Shown here: one piece after another, positions 37,820-51,949 of the stretch
How positions within the stretch are numbered: the stretch's first letter is position 1
Layout: each line of letters begins with the position of its first letter
Assembly: GCF_041260155.1 (NCBI RefSeq)
Contig: NC_091930.1
Span: forward strand, 49,478,500 to 49,542,499
Source of the DNA: Ptychodera flava
Taxonomy: Eukaryota > Hemichordata > Enteropneusta > Ptychoderidae
Direction: 5' to 3'
Length of the DNA: 64,000 nt
Notes under the pieces: generated by a model
What the model saw: the letters and a program-made list of their open reading frames with translations, nothing else
What the model was told of the DNA's origin: nothing
Database searches by the model: none
Made by a program: the position numbers and the translations under genes

Positions 37820-40800
37820 GATGTTGATGATGTCGTCGTCGTTGTTGTTGTCATTATCATCATCACTCATCACTTTATCTCAGACTGACCAAAAGGCCTT
37901 TGCTACAACCAAAAATGTAATTCTTCACACTGACAAAACACCAATTCAAAAAAGAATTTCCTCTGTTGGGTCACACAGTCCCTCTGGTTGGATATAACAC
38001 GCGAAAGACACTATCTGATTGGCTATCATGATCGTCTGCAGCATGATCAGTACCAAAATAAAAAGCCTTTACTCTGACTCTGTTCAGAAATCCAAGTCTA
38101 TAGCAAGGGAACTGTCAATTTCTGTATTACACACCGTTCTGTTAATTTCAGAGGTCACGCGCATGACCTCTTCTTCGCGACGGTTGCAGTTAGCGTCGAC
38201 GTTCGAAAAAAAATGTAAGTATTCTGACATGATTTGGGGGAGTAGGCAGGTCATACAAAAACACCCTGACATTGAAAATGGTGGCTTTGGACTGGAGGAT
38301 GGAGAATCGTGGCAAGGCGGTGTCACTCATAGGTTAATTTTTTACTTCAAGCCATGTTCCAATTCTGACAACGTTATTTTGATATATTAACAGGGATAAT
38401 GACTGAAAGTTTTGATAATATTTTCACTATGGGTGTACTATTATTGGTCTCTGTAAATTCGACTATCACGTGACATGCGGAGACTGTGTTAAACTTGGTA
38501 AGCTGAACTAAAAGCATGCCGACATGATTTAGATAGTAGAGAAACAAAACTGCATATACAGCCGGGCCGAAAACATACACCTTACTAGTAAAAGCTGCGA
38601 TTATTTGAGCCTTGGTTGTTTATCTTTTATCAAACCATCAAAAGAACTTGTCAGGTCGGAAGTGGACTTGCCCATATACTACGTTATCTTACTTTAAAAC
38701 ACCCGGATGTCCATTAGTGAAAGCTGCTCGTAGTGGGTCTCGAAACTGACGCATGCGCTGTGCATATTAGAAATTATGGATGAGTAAAATTGAGAGAAAT
38801 ATGTCAGGATATACTAAAACGCATTACAGAAGTCTGTTAAACAGTTTTAAAATTAGGACTTTTAGTGAAATCGAATCAAAGCCTACAGCTGAATTATCGC
38901 TCACAGTACTCACGACGTAGAAGAACTATTTGACGATCTGCCATTATGTACATTAGAATGCTTCGTATCGAAACTAAAACCGAAAAGAATCCGCAAAAAT
39001 CGTTGCCAAACTAAAACTTGTCATGATTTTGACATAAACTGGGTTCATAAGATTTATGTCCTTTGGGATTGATGTATTGGGGAGGGGGGGGGCGGATTAC
39101 CTCCGGCAAAAAATATTCAATTCGACAAAGTGTATCACGTAACGGTGAAAAACAACTGGCTGGTATTCGACGGCTCAAAAGCACAATTCCTTAGTTTAAA
39201 TGTCAGTTTGGCGCTGTTCGTAGCAGAGCTTGAGTTCGAAAAATACTGCAAACTCTGATATGGTGTGAGTGATGACATGGCATTATTAGACTTTTACCGT
39301 GAGATTCAAATTAATAGACACATTGCAGAATGTTAACAAAACAAATCCAACCACGTTAACATTGGATTACAATGATATCACTGAAGTGATTCCTATATGG
39401 CCATTTTATTCTATTAAAAATCACAAACAGTTCACCAGTTCATATGACTTCCTGCATGGGAGGGGGTTCACAGATTTTGCAACGCACACGCATATTGCAA
39501 TAGTGTACAGATGCATGGATGAACGCGTGTATGACTGATGGCGAAGGCGAGCATTTATACAGCCAGTAATGTCACGAAGGAGTACAAACAATTTTGCGAC
39601 AAATGTCATGTACACATTAATCCATGGTCTATACTGTTGGTAAACACAGTAATGTGTCAGTCCGCCTTGATCGTTGCTTGCATGGACTGGTGCCAAATGA
39701 GGCAAAGTTGAGCACGGACTGAGGTTAAGTTGAGCGACAGGAAAAGTGACTTAAGTTTCATCGGTAGCCAGTGAGGCCGTCCGCGTTAAAAGACGTTCAC
39801 AAGTGGTGGGGGCAAGCTATTTTATTGCATCAGTGGCCCAAGTAGATGGCATCTATTTCATGACAATAGACTTTGAAAATTTTGTGTTCTATTTTATTTT
39901 ACGAACATATTAATAGGAATGAACAAACGTGTTTATGAGTGAACATAGAGGGTCTTTCGTAAAAGGAACAGGAGATCGGAGAGTTGCGGTGGGGAGAAAG
40001 GCAGAAGGGAGTTTCGGTAATGGAGAGGGGAGCGAGGAACACACGAATGGTGGTTTCTTTACATGAAGTAAAGATTCCCCCAGAGCGTGAAGTACAATTA
40101 CAGCTGTGATATAAATGATCAAGAGACTCCGTTTCAACCTTGCATAAAACACAAAGTGTGGTTGTAAATTACTGCGGGTTAAACTTGTTCAGCTGTTTGC
40201 TTGTGTACAAAATATTGTGGGGTAGTTTATGTTGGAAAACTCTAGCCTTATAATCTATTGATGTTTCCTATTCGACTGCAACAGTCAACGAATGAGCCGT
40301 TGGTGAATTTCGCATGACATGTTCACCTGATCGTGATCCCTGAGTCTCGCCTGTGATTCATTACCTACCGAAACAACATCACATGCACGCCTACTCGCTC
40401 AAACCTGGCTCTTCGACGAAATGCTTTCGGGTTATTTTTAGATCCAGATTGCCATCGCTGTGTCACGAATACTGTATGTAGGTTGACACAGTTAGCCGGT
40501 CAGGCATAGTCGTTCAGTTCAAAGGTGAAGCGACGCCGAAGGATTCTTCTTATTGCATGTTGTAAACAAAAGACTTTGAAATCGAGGAATCTAAACTCAC
40601 AATTGATTGCGGACGCATGCATCATCTTATCTCAATTATATTATTGCCTTGTAAGAGGGCAATAAAGATATTTTACGTGGCCAATAACACATGTTATGCT
40701 GGTCAATAACACATGCCGCATACTTGATAATATGACAAATTCCTGTATCATCTCTTGGTGAAAAGGGCCTTTGCCCGATAACGTGACAGTACGTTGTTGC

Positions 40801-43800
40801 TGTATATACGTGTTTTGGCTCGGTGACTTCGAGGGCGAATGGCAACGGATTGGTCTTTGGCATTCAGTTGAGAAAAAAACTGAAACGGCTAGAAACCACG
40901 GAGATCAAGAGTGATAAAAATCTTTACATTTATAATGATGAGGTATCACAGGACTTTTAACCTTTAGAGTCGTTTTTTACAACCCACCTGTAAACGCCGA
41001 GAGTCTCGGGCATCGAGCACAGCGGTTTATCGATAAAAGGAAATGCCAAACGGGGGGGCAGAACAGAGCCGCTGATATTTTCAACTTAGGTGCTATTGAG
41101 GAAGTGGAAGTTTGACTAAATTCCCGAGTGAGGTGAATGTTGTCGTATCAGCGGTACCTCCCTTGTAAGTCTTTGAGTGCATGGCAAATACAGCGTCAGT
41201 CAGTGACACTGTACGTGCAGGTAAGGCCAAAAAATTCGTTTGTTTCTTGTATATGCCCTTCCGAAATAGGATAGGTAGATAAGGAATTTTTTAAAATTGA
41301 CTTGACCGACAGAAAAGGAGATATTCAAAAAATGATATACATGTGTGTTGTAACATTGATAAGAATCTTATAAAGATAAGAAAAGCAAAGAAAAAGTTTT
41401 GGGTCAGGGGTTTTACCCCCGGGGTGGGTTGGTTACTCGAGACAAGGGCAAGGAGGTAATTTGGAGAGGGTACGCATGCATGTTATTGTCGTTCAACCTG
41501 GCCCTAACAGTCCGATGACATTGGGTGTATCGAAAAATGGCACATAACACGGAAGAGTTCGGAGTTTGTGTCGTCTGTGACACAGGCTTTTAACATCGAC
41601 AGCGAGGCTGTAACTTTGACATGGGTCGAGTGGACTTTATGTTGACAAATAAAGATTTTATGTCGACCCAAAAACGCCATGGTATTTTATCTTGTTGATT
41701 TTTGCCAGGTCGAGTGGCACACAGGAACTGTTATCATCTGCCCTGAATTTGCGTTAACCACAGGTTGTTGAGTGGGTGACACGGCCTCAGAACAACAAAA
41801 ATGCTGTTTTGTGTACTCGAAATATTTTAAGGGATGCAGACAGTTTGGGGGACACGGTGGGATGTGAGGTGTGGTGTCGGGACAGTCCACCGTATTGATC
41901 TTGTCAATCAGAGCATATTTATATATCTGATGCTATTTACATTGGCGCTTCTTTTTAATAACAAAGGCAGGCTCTTCAGAAACCGAGTGGAAGTAACGTA
42001 TTTCACACGGCACCGCTCGTTATCTGAACTAGCAGTGCATGCTCGTTCGCCGTCTACACTTCCGAGCACAGAGGTGGTGTGGCCGTAATCAGACAGGCAT
42101 GAACCACAGTCACCTGTGGTCTATTCCGCTCTGCGCCTATGCTCCCACAGACGTGTGTACATATGCCTTCTCAGGCATAATGTACGCACGTCTATGGGGC
42201 GCGTAGACGCAGAACGGAATACACCACAGGTGACTGTGGCATGAACCTGCACACAGAGCTATACCGTCAGTATACCTTACTCTGGTAATATAGTAAACTT
42301 CAAAGAAATGACGTTCAGCAAAGCATTCTATCGATGACCTCGATGTCTCGTTAAACGGAAAAGAACGCCCATCAATTATGTTATTTCCAGTATTATGCAA
42401 CGCAGGGTTTCTATTAGATCATTGCTGACGGCCAGAAGATAAAAATAGATGCCGGATACCAACGTAGAGTATGTGCGACCATTGCACAGCTCTGAAGGTC
42501 AGATTACGGTACCGAAGTCCAGACATAATAATCGCGTTGCGAAGCACGCCCCTCTAATTATCATATTTATTCCTGGTTTGGCATTTCCAAAATTGTGATA
42601 AGTGTTGTTCTGTGCTAGAGCAAGTAGCACGTCTACCAAAGTACGGTCCCTCCACAAACACCAAAACCGGTTTGTGGAGGGACTGTGACCAAAGGTACAT
42701 GTACGTTGGTATGTCTTATCAATGGCACCGGTGGTGACACTGACAGGGTGACTGTGGTAAACATGCTGGTTCCGCAAAATTTCAAAACACCATTATGTGG
42801 GATTGTTCACAAAAATCATGTAGATGACGACGTCTTGTTTCAAACAAACTTATTTCAATGTAGCACGGCCACGACTGTACATCTGAGAACATCATTTACC
42901 AGGTCTATCCTATATTAAATCATTCACGGAAAAAAATGTTGGAAAAATACCCTGCTCTTCCCAGACCGTGACCATAACATAGAGACGCCCCCTTTTCCGT
43001 AACTGTTGTAATTCGCACTGATGTATACCCCTTGTACCCTGAGAGTCTGACTGTGTCCTCCAGGCCAATGGCGAGAGCTGTTGGGTTCAAACGACGGTGA
43101 CACAACTCACAAACCGAAAATTGTAATATTTTAAAGCCAGGTTTTTACGCTTCTTCGTGATTTTAATGGGGGAAAATGATGTTGTTTTGCACATTTTTGT
43201 GTCAAATAGCTGTGTACACTTTAACTTTATTTGCAAACGTTACATTGGTTAGAATTGTTATTTCTGACAAACCTGATTTTAGGGGAAGTAAAATGTTCAT
43301 TTGTATGCCTACTCACCCTTTTTGTTGTTGTTGTTGTTGTTGGTTGATCGCTTCCTCTGTTTCTTCGCACACACCATTAAATTCATGGCTTCCAGTTCCT
43401 GGCTCAGATTTCTGTTCTCCGTGTCGGGCAGGTCCAGATGCGACAGGATGACGGCCTCCTTGATGGCATCTCGATTGCGGAAACTGACCGTCGGAGTGGA
43501 CGCGTGACCGTCGACGGACGCCGTGGCTCTCTTTTCTGTTTGACAGAGCGAGAGACAGTCAGCCATGGTAAGAAAGCCAGGACACGAATGACAGGGTTGA
43601 TGAAATCGTTACACGAGACCAAAGCGGGAGACAGAGAGACATAGGGTGATAGGTGGTGCGGAACAGTGACATAGACAGGAACGACCAGAGAACACGGAAC
43701 AGAACAGGTTGCAACTGAGAGAGAAGGGGGCGACACGGAAACAATAAATCGATCAATGAAGCGTGTATATGTAGTGTATTGTTCCTCATAAAAACACACC

Positions 43801-44856
43801 GTTGACGCGTACCAATTTGCATGGCGTACTTTGATTTGTCACCGCCAAAAAGACTTTGCACCTTTTGTTTTCGTACGTGGCGATTTTGATCCCAGCTTCG
43901 GACAAAAACCTTACTTTGATCCCCAGCATACCTTGGTTTCACAATTCATACAGCGATGAAAGATTTTGTACATATTTTCAAGTACATGACCGTCAACTTT
44001 GATCCAAGCTTAATTTTTTTAACAGTACTTTTATCCTAACTGGCCAAATCCACTCTGAAAGTTTACTCAGTTAAAATGCGAAATGGCTTGTGATCGGTGG
44101 ATTCGTTATGGTAACTGATTACATCTTTCAAAATTTTGCTTATTTCCTATATCATTTTTCCGTTTTCACAAGTCTCCCTGCGTGTTTTTTATCTTCATAC
44201 CCTGCCTGCAAGGCCTTCAAGTTCACGGCGTACGCCTTACGTCATCACGACAAATGACGTCTTTAACGACTTTGATATCATTAGTTTTAATATACCAATT
44301 AATCAGAGAATTTTTGAATGATGTCGATGTTTAATATCAAGCGCCGATGGACGACTAAAAGTTTTCGGCTTGCTTCGGGAAAAACTCGCTCTGAACTTTG
44401 ACCTCAGCGAAGCAAAGCGTCGATTTGAGCACTGATCTGCAATCGTTCGACCGTGCAGAGTGAGTGACAGTGGCTTTAATCTCTAGGCAAAAAGTCAAAA
44501 CAATCGGTCATTATTCACAGTCGAACAAAAGAGCCAGCCTGGATGAACCACTCGATCAACCTTTGACCCGTATGTATGCCTGGACGCCTAGTGAAAACCG
44601 CCGAACAATAGTTTATTGAGTATAATTGTAGATAGGCTCGCTTACAAACACCGAAACAAAACAAAATAGTATTAGTATGGAAACAGAATTATGTGTCCGG
44701 TACTTATCAGAGAACTTTTGGTCATATGAGGTGTTAAATATTTTATTTTTCAGTCGTGACCTTTGGTGACCTTTGGTTGGAACATCTGTCGGCTGCCGCT
44801 GCAAACTGAGAGTTGTGCGGTGGCATGAGATGGATGATGGTTTTATTTGGATGAGT

Positions 44857-44930
<74 letters not shown>

Positions 44931-45082
44931 ATATATATATATTACATACATAACACCACCAGCTACGAATAGAATGGTACATCTCAAGCATATGAGTGAG
45001 AGTGTAGAGCTAATAATCCTTTCACTTCAGTCTGAAGATTGCAGGATGTATGAAACTTTAGTAAAAATTTTATTACTCTGTA

Positions 45083-45166
<84 letters not shown>

Positions 45167-47359
45167 AATTACAATAGTAATGATACGTGACGGCATAAAA
45201 TAATATTGTGCATTTCCGTTAACATGCCATCAGGAAATAGGGTAGGTTAGTCAGGAACATTATACTTACTTTTGTGTGTGAATAATAAAAATAAACAACA
45301 TTTGGCAAAATTATTTGTGATTTTGGAGTATTTTAATTCGAGTAGGTCGGGATGCCGGAAAGTCATAGTTTTATTTTTGCCACACAAGCTTTCACTAAAC
45401 TTTGTTAGCACTGACAAAAGTCAAAGTATCGGGTGTCGGGGGCTCGCCTTGTGATAACCTTACGATGTCAATGCTGTCATCGGATACAGGCAAATAAATC
45501 AAACACTGCCGACATTTAGTGCATTTGCTAGCTAGACAGTATTGCCACATATTCTGTGAGGGGGTAGGTGCGTATTATCTTTGCAAATTGAATATAGTGT
45601 TGACTTACAGTGATCAATAATTGAACGTCTGGTTCTTGAAAATACTTGTTAATTGAACATTTTTGGCTATCCTGGTAATAAATTACCTTATTATAAACAA
45701 TAAAAATATGCTTCCAATAACGTGCTTAAAAATGCAGAAAATGGCATTATAACGTGCCTCCGTTTGGTTGGAAACGTTGTGACGCTCCGAAAGTGTCAGC
45801 GCGGCAAAATTTCGTCAACCGCCCGTGACTCCTATAGCGCCTGGCCGTTCACTTTCCCGCTGTAAAGAGCAAAATCTACAAAATCACCTATTTTGGGTAA
45901 AGTTGGTAAACATCGTGCTCAGCGTATATGAGTTTTCAGGGGTCTTCAAGTGTTAAAATCTTTGTTTAAATCATGCCACGCTTGACTCAACCAACTTGAA
46001 CCGATTGTGACATATGAACTTGGCAAGATATGGGTCACAGATATGAGAGAATCTTTGCGCGTTTACAATATGGTAGGTCGTATTAACTAAACCATGCACA
46101 GATGGACTGTGACGCATGTGCAGTATTTGCTGTTTGAGCAGTGTCATGGCCCAAAGGTCAAACTACAGGTCAGATAGTTTGTATAATCTAATTTGTCTTC
46201 AAATGGCAACAAAGTCATGGAAGGTATGCATTGTTTTAATTACTGGAAGCTGTCCCTGAAAACGTTAACTGCAGCTATACACATATTTTTCAGAGATGCT
46301 ATTTTTAAGGCACTACGCGCTTCGGGGCAGATATTTTGATTATTAAACTGTTAAATTCGCCGGTATGTTGTTTGTGTGAACCCATCTTGAAGTTTGAGGA
46401 GTAAAAGAAATTTTAACAGTCTCGATTTTTATATACCGATAAAACATTATTTATCCAACGTCGAAAACATGGGAAGCCATTTTGAATTTCAATTATCGGT
46501 CGATTTTCGGAAATGTGTTTCTCTATTACAAAATTTGCACTGTGACACTTGTTTTTTATTCTTTATTTTAAAAGGAGGATGGTTCATACTTTCACTTAGA
46601 AAAGTTTCAGCAAAAGTCCAATCTTTAATTTTTGGACGTGCCAACTATGTAATTACTTGCAGTTCAGAAAATGACAAAGACAAGATAATTATACGATTGG
46701 AACTAATTTGGGATAATTGGATCTTTATGTTTTTTTCAAATTTCTCAAAATTTTTAGGTGCCATATAACTGAATGTTGCGATATTACAAATTACTCATAA
46801 AAACAAGTGTGTAAAAGCAGATGAGATTACATTTGCAGATTGAATCGACATTACTTCACCATCCAATTATCCCAAATTAGTTCCAATCTTGCTTAAATGG
46901 AATAATGCCAAATGTAGGGCAGAGATTTGTGTGATCGAATTCGACATGAAGTTAATGTTTGGCGACTGACATTTCGAATACGTGGAATAGCCAAAACTTC
47001 TGGCGGCAAATATATGTGTGCAAATTCTCACAGTTGTAATGCCATGCCTGAGCGACACTTCTTGGTTTCAATAGATAACGCTGCAGTATGTGATGAGCGC
47101 CGATTATTCAAATATTTGCGAAAAAAGTAAACATTCAAAGATCGACATCTGATTTGGTTGTCTCACCTTGCTTTTTCGGTTGTTTACCACCGATATGATT
47201 TGATGACTTGACGACCACAGGCGTCTTAGTCGTTCTGGCGGTGCCCGCGGGAGATGAAGTTGGACGCTGCCGCGCCGCAGTGCCGGTCGGTCGAACATAT
47301 TTTCTGTAGGTTACCTTTGGCTGCGTGCGTTTATTCCGGTTGATGTCCACTTTTTCCAT
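26010..47359 (-). CDS. Uncharacterised 15-exon gene: twelve W-x3-L-[DE] modules plus C-terminal NHL beta-propeller
   Basis: Fifteen exons join in frame without a stop: 1145 codons plus TGA. Order: basic N-terminus (exon 1), module exons 2-14, NHL propeller (exon 15). Of thirteen internal junctions before the last exon all are phase 1 except the exon 9/10 junction (phase 2), so most module exons are symmetrical 1-1 cassettes. Core of the module: [IVLM]P-x6-W with Tyr or His three before the Trp, then x3-L-[DE]-x-W-N, followed by a hydrophobic stretch and a closing Gly split by the intron. Leu stands at W+4 in nine of eleven Trp-containing copies, Asp/Glu at +5 in nine. No signal peptide or membrane segment, so probably cytosolic or nuclear. 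No RING, B-box or coiled coil of a TRIM protein was seen. I recognise no family for the module. Further exons could be hidden in the large introns 1 and 2. Confidence 0.8.
26950..27110. repeat. (TATG)n microsatellite
   Basis: About forty units in the intron before the NHL exon. Frames encoding MYVC repeats are artefacts. Confidence 0.97.
27267..27458 (-). CDS. NHL-module gene exon 14
   Basis: Acceptor TTTCGTGTTTAACGTAG, donor ATTCAAG|GTAGTT, 192 nt, phase 1-1. Core [20 protein letters not shown], closing with LLPEIQG. Pro-Trp spacing is two longer than in most copies, and W+7 is Met. Confidence 0.72.
27873..28061 (-). CDS. NHL-module gene exon 13
   Basis: Acceptor TTTTTCCTACAG, donor ATTGTAG|GTCAGT, 189 nt, phase 1-1. 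Core [20 protein letters not shown] then ALDYENY, a near-consensus copy. The exon has no internal Met start, so it is easy to miss. Confidence 0.8.
28992..29219 (-). CDS. NHL-module gene exon 12
   Basis: Acceptor GATTGTCAACAG, donor AAGAATG|GTGAGT, 228 nt, phase 1-1. Core [20 protein letters not shown]. Has Tyr at -3, Leu at +4 and Trp at +7, but Arg instead of the acidic residue at +5. Confidence 0.75.
29508..29675 (-). CDS. NHL-module gene exon 11
   Basis: Acceptor TTATCTTAAATTCAG, donor ATCCAAG|GTGAGA, 168 nt, phase 1-1. Core [19 protein letters not shown], then TIPNIQG. Keeps W, D, W and N but lacks the Pro. A Gly-rich linker (GGGGSS) precedes it. Confidence 0.78.
30345..30445 (-). CDS. 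NHL-module gene exon 10: second half of a module
   Basis: Acceptor CTTTATTCGGCAG, phase 2, donor GTGCAAG|GTAAGG, phase 1, 101 nt. Core [20 protein letters not shown], then [12 protein letters not shown]. It has the Trp-to-Gly part without the linker and Pro part. Its phase-2 start matches the phase-2 end of exon 9. Confidence 0.72.
30650..31306. mobile_element. TTAA-flanked MITE interrupted by a second element
   Basis: Ends CCCTTTGAACCC and GGGTGCAAAGGG with TTAA on both sides (30646-30649, 31307-31310). Without the inner element (30704-31284) and one copy of its duplication it would be only about 70 bp. It lies in intron 9 of the NHL-module gene. Confidence 0.75.
30704..31284. mobile_element. 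Nested 581-bp element with CAGGGCTCGAAATTA termini
   Basis: Starts CAGGGCTCGAAATTA, ends TAATTTCGAGCCCTG. CAAGG directly flanks both sides (30699-30703, 31285-31289), a 5-bp duplication. Inside, GGTAGCCC-type and CTACCAA-type blocks recur near both ends. No coding frame. Confidence 0.75.
31401..31921. mobile_element. TTAA-flanked MITE, second in the same intron
   Basis: Termini AGCCCCAATAG and CTATTGGGGCT, flanked by TTAA at 31397-31400 and 31922-31925. No coding frame. Confidence 0.75.
32127..32253 (-). CDS. NHL-module gene exon 9: first half of a module
   Basis: Acceptor TATTCCATTACAG, phase 1; donor TTGAA|GTAAGT, phase 2; 127 nt. Ends with [10 protein letters not shown], which has the usual Pro-x6-Trp, and is then cut. 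Joined to exon 10 it reads DWL-N-HAHGQW. The two therefore form a hybrid or one-and-a-half module. Confidence 0.7.
32397..32514. repeat. (CATA)n/(CAGA)n microsatellite
   Basis: Compound tetranucleotide array in the intron between exons 8 and 9 of the NHL-module gene. Confidence 0.95.
32633..32818 (-). CDS. NHL-module gene exon 8
   Basis: Acceptor TCATGAACTACGCAG, donor AAACT|GTGAGT, 186 nt, phase 1-1. Core [20 protein letters not shown] then STLGY, a near-consensus copy. An acidic linker precedes it. This exon ends on T rather than the usual G of the closing codon. Confidence 0.78.
33176..33424 (-). CDS. NHL-module gene exon 7
   Basis: Acceptor CTATTATTAG, donor TTACCAG|GTAAGG, 249 nt, phase 1-1, the longest module exon. 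Core [20 protein letters not shown], then [17 protein letters not shown]. This is the best consensus copy and the best search query. Confidence 0.82.
33816..33998 (-). CDS. NHL-module gene exon 6
   Basis: Acceptor CTCCTCCTCGTCCTAG, donor GTGCAAG|GTAGGT, 183 nt, phase 1-1. Core [20 protein letters not shown], closing ISKVQG. A divergent copy: wider Pro-Trp spacing and Lys at +5. Confidence 0.7.
34372..34530 (-). CDS. NHL-module gene exon 5
   Basis: Acceptor CGTTGTTTCTTTCAG, donor TGCCCAG|GTATGT, 159 nt, phase 1-1. Core [20 protein letters not shown]. Keeps Tyr -3, Asp +5 and Trp +7. The shortest complete module exon. Confidence 0.76.
34753..34855. mobile_element. 103-bp hairpin MITE with perfect 9-bp target duplication
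   Basis: Arms of about 48 bp starting TAGCCTAGATTGCTTTTCC, with one mismatch and one extra C, around a six-base loop. ACGACTCTC flanks both ends (34744-34752, 34856-34864). A 9-bp duplication suggests a Mutator-like source. It lies in intron 4 of the NHL-module gene. Confidence 0.88.
35957..36010. repeat. (TA)n microsatellite
   Basis: Begins about 40 bp beyond the donor of exon 4 on the minus strand. Confidence 0.95.
36051..36245 (-). CDS. NHL-module gene exon 4
   Basis: Acceptor TATATCGACCTTTCAG, donor AGTAAAG|GTATCG, 195 nt, phase 1-1. Core [20 protein letters not shown], closing VKSKG. Trp +7 is Val. A basic, Ser/Arg-rich linker precedes it. Confidence 0.76.
37414..37638 (-). CDS. NHL-module gene exon 3
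   Basis: Acceptor TTTGTTCCGTTGCAG, donor TTGTCAG|GTGAGC, 225 nt, phase 1-1. Core [20 protein letters not shown], closing SIAKLSG. The linker is rich in S, T, K and D. Confidence 0.77.
37738..37820. repeat. (ATT)n/(GTT)n microsatellite
   Basis: Trinucleotide run about 100 bp upstream (minus strand) of exon 3 of the NHL-module gene. Confidence 0.95.
42104..42239. mobile_element. 136-bp palindromic MITE
   Basis: Starts CCACAGTCACCTGTGGTCTA and ends with the near-complement ...CAGGTGACTGTGG. The arms pair over almost the full length with several mismatches. CATGAA flanks both ends (42098-42103, 42240-42245), a probable 6-bp target duplication. Confidence 0.72.
43317..43535 (-). CDS. NHL-module gene exon 2: most divergent module, with poly-Asn tract
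   Basis: Acceptor CGCTCTGTCAAACAG, donor AAAGG|GTGAGT, 219 nt, phase 1-1. Core [20 protein letters not shown] aligns with W-x3-L-[DE]-x-W-N if Leu replaces the first Trp and Met the second. It ends in six Asn encoded by an AAC repeat, then KKG. Confidence 0.65.
43536..47166 (-). other. Large intron 1 of the NHL-module gene
   Basis: Contains two (TA)n-rich arrays (44860-44941, 45089-45165) and a perfect 26-bp inverted repeat pair near 46696-46721 and 46864-46889 (GATTGGAACTAATTTGGGAT and complement). No exon recognised. Confidence 0.5.
44860..45165. repeat. Two (TA)n-rich microsatellites
   Basis: TA runs at about 44860-44941 (with TG units) and 45089-45165. Confidence 0.93.
47167..47359 (-). 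CDS. NHL-module gene exon 1: start codon and basic N-terminus
   Basis: ATG at 47359 is the first Met after an in-frame TAA a few codons upstream; donor AAGCAAG|GTGAGA, phase 1, matching the module exons. Begins [20 protein letters not shown] and stays rich in K, R, P, T. No signal peptide. The shared phase is the main link to exon 2, so a start further upstream by another exon cannot be excluded. Confidence 0.6.
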
Positions 47360-51877
<4,518 letters not shown>

Positions 51878-51949
51878 TCAGTGTTTGCGATCTTTGTTCT
51901 TCAATCCGACGTCCACTTTGTTGACCTCCAACGGTGCCACCTTGGTGTG
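51878..51949 (-). CDS. Adhesion GPCR last exon (tail)
   Basis: Acceptor CACTTTTTCTTCACAG, phase 0. Reads HTKVAPLEVNKVDVGLKNKD then RKH and TGA. A second frame is also open to a stop, so the C-terminus depends on the tail model being right. Confidence 0.5.
   Translation of the reverse strand, partial: HTKVAPLEVNKVDVGLKNKDRKH

Larger units (their letters stand above)
37639..43316 (-). other. Large intron 2 of the NHL-module gene
   Basis: 5.7 kb with no further module exon seen. It contains the microsatellite above, the 136-bp MITE at 42104-42239 and a small hairpin near 42646-42683 (GTCCCTCCACAAAC and its complement). Confidence 0.5.
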
